64,000 nt of DNA, from contig JAQFVV010000144.1 of the NCBI GenBank assembly GCA_028023455.1, forward strand, positions 558,001-622,000, written 5' to 3'. This document shows positions 36,540-47,092 of the stretch, one piece after another. Position numbers and translations under genes: made by a program. Below the pieces are notes generated by a model that saw only the letters and a program-made list of their open reading frames with translations, was not told the DNA's origin and did no database searches. How positions within the stretch are numbered: the stretch's first letter is position 1; every line of letters begins with the position of its first letter. Source of the stretch: Epiperipatus broadwayi. Lineage: Eukaryota > Onychophora > Udeonychophora > Euonychophora > Peripatidae.

Positions 36540-38090
36540 ACATCTTGATACGGTTCCAATAAGGAATGAAAATCTGATTAGATGTTAAATATATGTTTAT
36601 TTATTTTTGGTTATCCATTTCAATTTTGCTTAAAACAAATGTGATATATGCTTTTCCCCCCCATTATCTTTTCTACATTGGAAATTTAATAAAGAAATTG
36701 CATTGCTGCTATATCACAACCTTTCATCAGCATAATAAATTTAGATCACCCTTTCTCATTGTACATGCATTCGTGGGTAGCCTTTGCTGAACAGGTAATA
36801 CCCATGTTAACACTGCAATGTTTTTTTCACTAGTTTTCTCATAAGAAAGGAATTGTTTTCTATTATGTTTTAAGACCTTGTACATGATATTTTTTACTGC
36901 AATTTTTTTTTTAGTTAAACCTCAAGTATATACAAAATATTGATGCAATATTTTGTAGTATTCTTCCCAAATAAAAGTATTTGCTTCTAGTTATATATTT
37001 ACATCAATGACTAAATATTACAAAATTTGAAAATATCACTGCAGCACAATTATTATTCACTCTTCCACAAGATGTTAAATGTGGATAATAACTAGTGTAA
37101 GAAGTAGGTGTTTAATAGCTCTAACTCATCAGGTAGTTCACAAAATATATGTATAATAAGAGAGAGACTGCTCTGGAATTTCTATAACTGATGGCTTATT
37201 GCAATATATGGAGTTAAAAGAAGGGAGGTGCTGATAAAAATTAACTGCCATTTATATACGAATTAATATTGTCATCAATCTATAGTAAAGATACACAAGT
37301 GCTAATCTTTAATAAAAAAAAACTTTTTTAACTCGTGCACATTTATATCGGCAATCATTTATGGTATATTTTTTCTTCAAAAAAAAAGTTCAGTATTTAT
37401 ATACCTCTATTAGAAATAAAATTATGCTTGAAGTGTAAAAGATTAGTTAAGAGGATATCAAACAATTATAAACTAATATGGAAAACGATTGAATACTGTA
37501 TGGTTATAGTCTCTTATTGCTTAATTACTTCAATCTGATTTCAAGAGAAAAAGCATTGATAATGATATTTTTGTCTGTCATCATGAGCTCAATATATGAC
37601 TTTTTGTCATCTTATTCTGGGACCCAAATATGTAATGGTATTAGGGTGAGATTTTTCTAGGCTCTACAATTAGGTTGCTAAAATAATATTTGGGCTTGGT
37701 GAAGAGGATATAACTAACGATAATAATTTGCCCTCATATTGTGCAATACATATCTTAACTAACTGATGTTATTTGAATAGAGTATAATATTTTCTATTTT
37801 TATTCTAAGTTGGGTTTCCCAAAATTTATAATCAAACAGGGTATAAGATAGTAGTGAGACTATTCAGCTTTTTATGAAATCAGTTTGGTTGCCACAATGT
37901 GATCTTTGATTGACTGATTTCATAGGAAGACTAAACCCATTACTTTAAATTTTCTTTGTTATTATTTCTTTATAAACCAAGCTCGGAATATAGTATAGAG
38001 TTTTTAATAACCACATCACCACTCACTTATATATAATGCATATATGTGAAAGAATGCTTTCCCAGAAGAATTTATTTGATATATGATTTT
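36540..38090. other. no gene seen
   Basis: AT-rich DNA. The short ORFs (for example 36593-36790 and 37335-37538) have random-looking composition. No element assigned. Confidence 0.45.
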
Positions 38091-38099
38091 TTTTTTAAA

Positions 38100-38580
38100 G
38101 AAGTTTAACAAAATTTTACAAAGAAAGAGGTTTCAACCAAAAGATATTTCTGCCACTGAAGCCATAGATTTACCAAACATATTTATGTATTTTGTAGTTG
38201 TATTTTTCCAGATCCACATAGACCCTTAAATTATATTTATGAAGAAGATGTGCACAATGACCATAGGTGGTGCATGAATCTTTTGCTGAGATTCCAGTAA
38301 TGTTTGGAAGATCAAGCCTAATGTTTTTACTGAGGTCTATGGAAAAAGAAATTGGTCAGACCTCATAAGAATTTTTTTTTATGCCATAATTCTTCAGTTA
38401 TAGATTTTATGGTTGAATATCCAGAAGGGGATATTATTTTGAAATAAACCTTAAAGGCAAAACTGTGTTTTGACTTATTGGTAGATTGATATACATTTTA
38501 TGTGGTCTCTTGCTATCTGTGGAACAATATGTTACAAAGCTGGAAGCCATTGCAAAGACGACTTAAATATACTGGTAATA
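38100..38580 (+). other. possible decayed coding remnant, unidentified
   Basis: Base composition is more balanced than in the flanks. One frame reads PLNYIYEEDVHNDHRWCMNL (38223 on) without stops for about 30 codons; another gives KLEAIAKTT near 38550. I do not recognise it, and several stops intervene. It could be chance. Confidence 0.2.
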
Positions 38581-39839
38581 TTTTCCACATTTATTTCACT
38601 GTAAATTATAGATTTTGAGTTTATATTGTACATGAATAATTAACTATTTATTGGATATATTAATTAGATATTTATATCTGTATTATATAGTACAATTATA
38701 CCTAGATTTATTATGCTTTACTATTTGATTTGTATAGCATATTTGAAAAAAATCTATGTTTGACTATTCATATTCTTGATTAAAATATTACATTATTAAT
38801 TTTTAATTATAAATATAGCTCATCATTTATTGATTTTCTGAAATTATGCTCTAAATACATAAAAAGTATCATGAGGGTAAAATATATAATTTCAGGGTTA
38901 GTGGCCTAAAATTTTTCAGATACATGGTTGTGTGACGTAAGCTATAGATTCAATTTATAGTAACATTGGAGTAATTGACTGTTTACTAGATATTTTTTAT
39001 CTGTTCTATTAAATATTATGTATCTAATAAAATCTTTAATACTAATGGTGAAAATATAGTTTTAAAAGCTTTATATAAAAAAATGCTATATTAAAATATT
39101 TAAGCATTTATTGATGTAAAATTTTTAAATTATATTTTTCCCATTATTTTATAATTTAAAATTTTTTGTTATTACACATACAACACATATATGTATTTGC
39201 AGTAATACTATAAAACTAAAAGTATTTTTCCTTTAATTTTTATTTTCTATTCAAAATTTTCACACATCTTTAAAAATAAAAAAATAACCTATCACGATTT
39301 ATATCTTTAAAATTAATAATGCATGGCATATCAAAACTTATTTTAGCATTTGATAAATAGATTATCTAGGTTATAATTAATAAACAAACTATAAAAATGT
39401 GAATTTTTGCCTGCGAAAAAAAAATTAATCAGTTAAATTTATAGTAAATTCAGTTTGTTTGTTTTTTTTTTTAAAAAAAATCATTAGGATATCTTGAAAA
39501 GAATATGAAAAGTTATGTTGTTGTTCTGTTTCACTCTTTTTCTGATAAAAGAAGTTTTTGATATAATAATTGGTACATCTGCTACCATATTTACAACCTG
39601 AGTTCAAGTCTGGACTTTATGAATCTTGGAATTTTTTTCAGGTCATAAGCAGATTTAATTTTTTTTTCTTCAGATAAGTAATCTCTAATCAACCTGAAAA
39701 AATGTCAAATATTGATATATGAATATCTAATTATTAACTAGAAGATAAATGTGCTAGTTTAATCTATACTGATCAGATGAGGAATGATGTGTGTGTATAT
39801 ATATATATAGAGAGAATTAGAATGAAAAATATAGATATA

Positions 39840-39960
39840 ATATGGTAGTCACGTATTTACCTTGCTATGACGTCATTTGCCTGAAGGCATACTACTCTAA
39901 CCACCCGATTTTTAAGATAACGTCACCTAGTGTTCTCTATTGGAACTTATACTCATCAGC
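39840..39960. promoter_or_regulatory. CRE-like sites, possible promoter
   Basis: A perfect palindromic CRE (TGACGTCA, near 39868) and a second ACGTCA nearby lie in a GC-richer stretch. No coding exon is attached, so function is unproven. Confidence 0.2.
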
Positions 39961-40057
39961 AACAGTATATATAATCAGCAACTTTATTTGTAGTGAAATA
40001 AAAATCGATCATAATAATATAAACAAAACTAAATATTTCTATTGTATATGACCAATA

Positions 40058-40144
40058 TTTTTTTTTTTTTTTCCATATGTCATAACATTGCCGGGAGGCG
40101 AAATCGAGGCGGCTGCGATGACCCCTCGGCTAAAAAATGCTTGA
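40058..40144 (-). mobile_element. 87-bp polyadenylated retrosequence with 13-bp TSD
   Basis: The exact repeat TATATGACCAATA (40045-40057 and 40145-40157) brackets an 87-bp insert. On the minus strand it starts TCAAGCATTTTTTAGCCGAG, continues through a GC-rich core (GGGGTCATCGCAGCCGCC and CGATTTCGCCTCCCGGC) and ends in 15 A. GCCGAGGGG and CCTCCCGGC can pair (8 of 9), giving a stable hairpin. TSD plus poly(A) show insertion by target-primed reverse transcription. The source RNA is not recognised; the TTCGCCTCCCGGC end vaguely recalls a tRNA T-arm and acceptor. Confidence 0.75.
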
Positions 40145-40454
40145 TATATGACCAATAGTTGTTGAGCCAATTGTAATGGATTAAAAAGTATATAATAATA
40201 AAGTAAAGAAATAATGGTAAATAAATTTGATGCCAAATCATCATTATCAATCTTTTTTTAATTGGATTTAAAAGAAGATACACTCATATGTAAACAAGTG
40301 CTTTATAACTAAGCATATAATTTGATAAATAAATAAATATTATTATCAAAATTGGAAAAGAATAAAAATCCTTATGCTGCTCTTTTGCAAAATAATAATC
40401 AGAATATAATAATAAATTCTTTACTACAGCTATATAATCAATAATAGTTTTATA

Positions 40455-41545
40455 CATTAAAAGCCATTTTCAGCACCTGCTTTGGTATCCTTTTCAAATG
40501 TTACTAATCTATTTAACGTTAACGCATTATTTCTGTCATAAACCCATCCCGTGTCCAATAATGGAATTAAAACATACAATAATATAAATAATTAAAACAA
40601 ATCACAACCCTCATATATAAATTCAATAATTACAAAATAATTGACTACATCATAATTACAAAATAATTGACTACATCATAACAATATGTTAAATAAATAT
40701 TATATGCATTTTTTATACAATTATATATATATATCATCTTATATAATTTTCCATTCATTTTTAATCAACCAATTATTCATACAATTATTCAAATTATTTT
40801 TAATGTAGTATGTTTTGTATATTTGTCTTCTTTTTGGATCTTTGATGAAATTTAAATATTTAATATTTTTTGTAGCATATATTCTATGACCATATTTCAA
40901 GTAATGAATATATAATAGATTTATCATTTCTTTTTTTAGTGACATAGTTATGTTCTTTGGCTTTTATCTCTAACTGTTTTCCAGTATGCCCAAAGTAAAT
41001 CATTTTACAAATTTTGCATGTAATTTTATATACAATTCTTTTTTTGTACTATAAATCATCCCTTAACTATAATTACCTATTAATTGATCAAGATTTTTAT
41101 TATTTGACCAGCCAATATTTATATTCTGATCAATGTAATTTTTGTTATACCTTAAAGTATTATAAATCATAGGTTAATATGAAAGTTTAATCCATTTCTT
41201 ACTTAAATTTTTAATATAAACTTAATTTTTAATTTTTTAATATAAATTTGGTTATTAATTGGTTGATAAAAAATGAATGGAAAATTATATAAGATGACAT
41301 ATATATAATTGTATAAAAAATGCATGTAATATTTATTTAACATATTGTTATGATATAGTCAATTATTTTGTAATTATTGAATTTATATATGAGGGTTTAG
41401 ATTTGTTTTAATTATTTATATTATTTGTTTTAATTCTATTATTGGACGCTGAATGGTTTAATGTCAGAAATAATTTGTTAATGTTAAATAGATTAGTAAT
41501 ATTTGAAAAGGCACCAAAGCAGGTGCTGACAAAGGCTTTTTATCC
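40455..41545 (-). pseudogene. Penelope-like GIY-YIG fragment in a large hairpin
   Basis: The arms 40455-40805 and 41235-41545 are inverted copies (for example AAGCC-TT-TCAGCACCTGC, CAATAATTACAAAATAATTG, TTGGTTGATTAAAAATGAAT). The minus strand between and into the left arm reads, with stops, NIGWSNNKNLDQLI, ICKMIYFGHTGKQLEI, KAKEHN and KKRNDKSIIYSLLEI. This is a GIY-YIG domain as in Penelope-like elements (here Y-F-G). The left arm contains the end of this reading frame, so the inverted partner is a terminal copy. A 26-bp tandem duplication lies at 40628-40679. Confidence 0.6.
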
Positions 41546-41605
41546 AAAAAAACATCACATGACCACCACCACTTATGCTTGTATATAACTTGTTAAAACA
41601 ATATA
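41535..41605 (+). repeat. relic of the palindromic element family 5' end
   Basis: The stretch with AACATCACATGACCACC, ACTTATGCTTG and GTTAAAACAA matches the family 5' segment (AACATCACATGATCACC, CTTATGCTTG, TTAAAACAGG). No TSD is seen. It abuts the right arm of the Penelope-like hairpin at 41235-41545. Confidence 0.45.
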
Positions 41606-41664
41606 TATTATACCGGTTACCGTTTACTCCGTTAATATGAGCATGTGCATAAAACGAACATGAG

Positions 41665-41858
41665 GAAAAATATGGCGACATGCCAGAGTAAGAAGCAATT
41701 CAAAACTTTACCGTAACAGTGTTACGTACACAGAAGATACTTATGGAAAGGTTGACTCTTACATACCTTTGGGGGATGACTCTAAATCAACCCCTCGCGC
41801 CACTCCCAGAAGGAAATTTAACTCTCCTCCTGAAAGGATATGCAAGTTCAAATGATAT
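41665..41858 (+). CDS. unidentified open frame, possible exon or remnant
   Basis: One frame is open for about 62 codons after a TGA and includes SNSKLYRNSVTYTEDTYGKV, DSYIPLGDDSKS and TPRATPRRKFNSPPERICKF before a stop (about 41854). Codon choice is GC-richer than the surroundings (CCT CGC GCC ACT CCC). It has no ATG in frame, so it would need an upstream exon or be a remnant. I do not recognise it. A competing ATG frame (MATCQSKKQFKTLP) stops after 14 codons. Confidence 0.25.
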
Positions 41859-42498
41859 TAGGGCATGTGTGCCAATAAATAATTATTCATAAAAAAATAA
41901 TAAATAAGTATCCTCATGCTAAATAGAGATTTAAGACCCGGTAAGATGATTTCCCATTTGCTAGCTCAGCGTACTCTTTTCTCAGTTAAAGAATGGGGAT
42001 CGGAAAACTCGCATAATTAATTAATAATATAGTTAGAGAAAGTAAATGACAAAGAGAATAAAAAAAAATTATGGTAGTAGTCACTTTAGAATTATAATAT
42101 AAATATTTTATTAACCCATTACCCCAATACCATTTATAATATGAATACATTCCCGGATCGATTAAATATACGAAACAAATATTACACTACATAAATCATA
42201 TTAATAAAACAAAACTATAATCATAAAGAAATACTTAATAAAGCAATAATTAGATTAAATAAAGGAAAATTTCTTTCTTGATAAGAAAAATTGATTAAAT
42301 AATTAATACGTGAGACAGTGATCTGTGGATTATAAATAAACCCACACACATGCATTACGCAAATAAGGAAAAATTAACAAGTTATATACAGGTGTGTTTA
42401 TGTACGTATGTACATGAGATATATATTTATGAAATGGGTATTAAATTTAAAATAAAATCAACACAAAAAAATAGTGTACCCGATAAAGTCTATAAGCT

Positions 42499-42612
42499 TC
42501 ATTCTTGTATGGGTTTTGAGTGGGCTATACATTTATCTACTGCAGCAAGGGCTGGACTTGACTGCATTATAAGTTCATAGAACTGATCATCATCACCTTG
42601 GTGCTTGAATCT
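42499..42612 (-). CDS. unidentified open frame, possible terminal exon
   Basis: The minus strand reads PRFKHQGDDDQFYELIMQSS followed by PALAAVDKCIAHSKPIQE and a stop, with an in-frame stop just upstream and candidate acceptors (CCCGAG and GATCAG). The composition is protein-like and the local DNA (42590-42900) is unusually GC-rich. I cannot name it. It could also belong to an LTR or another inserted element. Confidence 0.25.
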   Translation of the reverse strand, partial: RFKHQGDDDQFYELIMQSSPALAAVDKCIAHSKPIQE

Positions 42613-43958
42613 CGGGGTTTACATTCTGTTGGGATGGCAGGAGCGGAGCTGGACGGATGCGCTGAAGTGGCCTTCTACTCCATAGTCATTCTATATACAG
42701 GAAAGGGCTTGATGTGCATCTTTAGGCTGGACAACGGATATTACACACTATAAACAGTCTTTTCTTGTTTTCCTAATTCTAGATTTATTACTGGCTTCAA
42801 TGGCATGTTGCAATTAAACTTCCATCGGCATCAACCGAGTATATGGTGGAATAATCATCTGCTCATTTAGCTTTCCAATAGTTGACTAGATAACTGACGC
42901 TACTCAACACCACTTAGTAGTCCGATGTTTAAACCGTTGGCTACTCACTGGTTAACTGCTCGAATGGTTATTTGAATGACTGCATGAATTAGTGTCTGTT
43001 TGTTTAGAATGACTGAATGCATTTTTAATTAGAGTAAATCCCTCAGATTAGATGGAATCAGAGTCAGCATGCTTCCTAAAAAAGGTTGCAAAACTTCATG
43101 TGGTTCCATTAATAGCATTAGTTTAGCAAAAAATTTAGACTTGGGCTCCTAATAAGATTTGTCCTTGAAAAACAAAAATGAACTGCCTTCTCCCAACTTC
43201 AGAACAGATCTATATCTCCTCAATACCCCCTCAATTCATGTATCCCCTCCCAGAAAGAAAAATCAATTAATTAAATCTTTTTTTTGGTTTTACTAATTGT
43301 TCTAAGAATTTGATTTCCAATTAGTTTTTTTTTTTATATCTCCATTCAGATCACATATATCACTAATGAAAATTTTAATAAATGATAACATCTTTTTCAT
43401 TTTTTTTCTTTAGTAATTACATTATTACAATCGAAGTTTTAACAAAAATATTTCACTTAGATTGGGCATTCTTCTCTCCCTGCATTATCGCAAGTTTAAT
43501 CAAGTTCCTTTTGTCCAGTTGAAATTATTTTAGAATGGACAGGAAATCAGAATGCCTTTAGGCTTTTCTTAAATTTAAGACAATGACTTGCTCAAATGCA
43601 ACTGAAGAGAAAAATGACCATTAAAACCTCGATTTTGAAATTATTTCTTAACTTATTTTTAATAGTAATATTTAAAATTTTCCTTTTTACATTTTGTAAA
43701 CACTCAAAAAAAATATAAATACAGAATAACAATTTGTTAAATAAATGCTGTTTCTTTAACAAACAAAAATATTTAAAATTATAAATACATTTTGGAGTTT
43801 CTCTTTCTTTTTTAAAAAAAAAAACAAAAATCAAAATTGCAAATACATATTTCTAAGCCTTTAAACTTTGGCTTTAATCATGTGCATGTGTGTGAGTTTA
43901 TATTATTGCCATAGTTCTCTCTCTTAAAATTAACAAATTTTAATTATATAAATAGTAT
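42613..43958. other. unassigned DNA downstream of the gypsy remnant
   Basis: GC-richer to 42900, then AT-rich. If the gypsy 3' LTR exists it should be here, but I see no matching partner and no TG...CA pair. Confidence 0.35.
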
Positions 43959-43960
43959 AT

Positions 43961-43977
43961 CCACCCCCACCCCCATT
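43961..43977 (-). other. polypurine-tract-like run 3' of gypsy pol
   Basis: The minus strand reads ATGGGGGTGGGGGTGG about 180 bp after the end of the integrase frame. It is positioned where a plus-strand-primer polypurine tract would precede a 3' LTR. The sequence after it does not start with TG, so this is tentative. Confidence 0.35.
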
Positions 43978-44146
43978 TAATGGCTTTTTACGTATTTTCG
44001 ACCATTAATTTATCTGACCTTATCTTGTGCTTGGCCACATCAAACGTGCCTGGCACAATACCCCCCTCTGACATGAGACGTTTAAATGGAGTTTATCATT
44101 TTAATGTCTTTATTATTAATCGTATCTTACAAAAACTTAAAATTTT

Positions 44147-47082
44147 ATACTACAGGTTTCAAGGCTCTCGCATTGTAAGTGCCCTTGATCCCTTGCTCTG
44201 TCTTAATCTGGAAAGCATTATTTCCTTTGCATTCCACAATTTCGAATGGACCTTCATAAAGGTTACAGAATTTTTTAAACTGAAATTTCTCTGGTATACT
44301 TACATGGGGAGTCCTTACCATCACTCTATCCCTTACTTTGAATTGATGCTTTGATGCACCCTTCCATTTCTTTCTCATAGTGCTCATATGCTGCATTCGG
44401 GCATAAGCCTCCTTTCTATCTGTTTCCATGTCCACAGTTTCATCTGTACCTTCGGATAATTTCATCTTAAACAACTTAGGGGCTAGTTTTCCGAAGTGAA
44501 GGCATATTGGAGATAATCCTGTGATTCACTAACGGACCAATTAAAAAAGTCTAGTACTCGAGGTAACTGCTTGACCCACCCTCTATGGTTGTCGGGTAGA
44601 TAAGTATGAAAAAGTCTCCCTAACTCCCGCATAACCCGCTCGCAGGGGTTTGACTGAGGGTTGCGGATGGAGGTGAGTATATGTTTGATTCCCTGTTTAT
44701 TTGTCCACTGTTTCCATTCTTCTGATATGAAGGGTGTTCCATGATATGATAGGATGGTCTGAGGTTTCCCGATCCATGGGAAATGCAGGGATCACAGTAC
44801 TTTAATAGTTTCTCGTGTAGTAGTCCTAGATAATAGATAAGCAGCCACAAATTTGGAGAAAAGGTCATACACCACCAACAAGTATCTTTTCCGATTGAAG
44901 GGTGGCAGAGGAGCATAAAAATCAATGGCCATTATCTCCCTTGAGTTTTGAGGTATAATTGACTCCATGGGGTTCACATAACTTTTGTTGGGTGTTTTTG
45001 CCCTCTGGCATATTTCACACTTGTTCGTCACATACATTATGTCCCGGTGCACCCATGGCCAATAAAACCAGCACCTGAGGCAATCTTCTGTTTTTGGGAT
45101 TCCGTAATGCCCGTATAAGCAATGGATATATTGAATGAGAGAGTGCCTCATCTTCAATGGTACCACGACCCTCCATTCATCTTTTCCTTCTTGAACTTGA
45201 TAATGCAGTATTTCCTCCATCAGTGTGTATCGTTGCATGGTCCTTTCGGGTATTGAATCATCTCTTAGGGTTTCGTCCTGGCACTGCATTATAATTTGAT
45301 TTAAACATGCATCGTCTCATTGCTCTACAGCTATCTGAGCTAGTTCATGCTCTATGGATTCATCCACACATAAGGTCATGTTCATCATGTATGCTTGGTC
45401 CACATTCAAATGCCTTTGCTGGAGAGGCACGGGATGGTGACTTAAAGTATCAGCAACTACATTTTCAGCCCCTTTGCAGTACTGAACCTTGTAATTGAGC
45501 TCCTGGAGGAACAGACTCCATCTCACAAGGTGGCTATTAGTGAGGTAACTATGGTTGAGGAACTCTAAACTCTTGTGGTCAGTGATCACCACCACTTCAG
45601 ATCCCAATAACATGGGCCAAAATTTCTGGAAAGTCCATACAATGGCTAGAGTCTCCTTCTCTGTGACCATGTAATTGATCTCAGACCCCCTCAATAAATG
45701 GCTTATGAAATACAACACCCCTATTCTCTCACCTGGTTGGATCTGAGACAAGGTGACACCCAACCCATACCCGCTACTGTCAGTTTGAAGTAAAAATGGT
45801 TTGCCAAAGTCTGGATATGTGAGCACAATCTGTTTTACAAAGCTCATCTTGACCCTTTCGAAGGATTCCTCTTGAACTGCAGTCCAGTTCCACCTCATTT
45901 CCTTTCTGAGCAGCTTCAAAAGAGGTTCCATTTGGTCAGAAAATTTTTCACAAAACCTGTTGTAAAAATTGCACATTCCTAAGAATGGCTGAATCTGGCG
46001 TTTAGTTTTAGGCACAGCAAATTCCGTGATGGCCTTTATTTTATCGGGATGAGGTTTAATCCCTGTCTGGCTAACCAGATGACCCAGGAATTCAATCTCC
46101 TCTCTGATATGAACACACTTTTCTTCATGTTTATCCTAATCCCCTTTTCCCTGCACACTGCTGGAGATGCTCCTCCAGCAATGTGGATGCCTCAACTACA
46201 TCATCCACATATATAGTTACGATTTTCTTTGTTTCTGCCAACAAAACTTGGTCCAGGCATCTTGTCACACTGGATCCCCTGTTGACCAAACCAAAAAGCA
46301 TTTGGTTAAATTGATAAGAATGCCCTCCATATCTAAAAGCTGTGTACTGACAGTCCACTGGGTGCAGCTCGATCTGCCAATAACTGGCAGTCAAATCGAA
46401 GATTGAAAAGACTTTCCTTTAAACTTCATTAATAAATCATGCATGGGTGGAGGGATGGTGCAATTGGATATTGTGGCCCTATTGAATTGCCAGGCATTTA
46501 AACATAGCTGGATGGCTCCATTTTTTTCTTACAATAACTAGGGGATTGCAATAAGGAGAACATTTTCCAATAATTCCCCACTCCAACATCTGCTCCAACT
46601 GCTTTTCCACATCCTCTTTAAACTGATGAGGTATAGGGTATGATCATGCTTGGAATGGTTCCCCTGGCTTGAGCTTAATTCTTTGTTGGTACCCCCCAAT
46701 AATTCCAGGATTTTCTGAGAATATATCGCTATAGTTCTGCAGCATAGCTTTAATTCTTTCTTTCCACAGAGACCGATCTCACTTCATTCATCTTTTCTAC
46801 CAGCATATCTGGAGCAGCCTGATTAAGGCAACATGTCCGTTTGTCATGATATAGCTGAGGGGGTAAAAATCGGGTTTCTTGGCCATTGCATACAACAAGT
46901 TCTTTTTCATAGTCTAGTATACATTTGCTCCTATGCAAGAAGTCTGATCTAAAAATACCAACCCAAAAACAGCATGAAACCATGATCAGAGGTTTGGAGG
47001 GGGGTCCTGACAGAGATATTTTAAATGCTTTCTCTGGATAAACATTTATCACAAAGCTTGTTGAACTATTGGCAATGCTCAT
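44147..47082 (-). pseudogene. Ty3/gypsy LTR retrotransposon pol remnant (protease to integrase)
   Basis: Minus-strand order, with frameshifts and stops. The end of an aspartic-protease-like region comes first (47082-46750, with LDYEKELVV). RT starts about 46640 and has LTASYWQIELHPVD, FGLVNRGSS and YVDD (46394-46131). RT thumb and RNase H follow (46015-45317: QIQPFLGMCNFYNRF, LQTDSSGYGLGVTLS, ITDHKSLEFL). Integrase has an HHCC zinc region (H-LYGHYG ... CEICQRAK), a core Asp (MAIDFYAPL) and a C-terminal domain ending at 44147. Where the second catalytic Asp is expected the sequence has Tyr (LSYHGTPF). No gag, LTR or tRNA primer site is seen. It is inactive. Confidence 0.88.
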
Positions 47083-47092
47083 TGTTTTATAT

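Noticed and set aside
38100-38580. Conserved gene exon
   Set aside because: One frame of about 30 codons looks protein-like, but stops follow and no family could be named; kept only as a low-confidence remnant.
40628-40679. CRISPR-like repeat
   Set aside because: Only two adjacent identical 26-bp units with no spacer, in a eukaryotic AT-rich hairpin; a simple tandem duplication.
43980-44354. Plus-strand 124-codon ORF
   Set aside because: Antisense of the gypsy integrase C-terminal region and its 3' flank.
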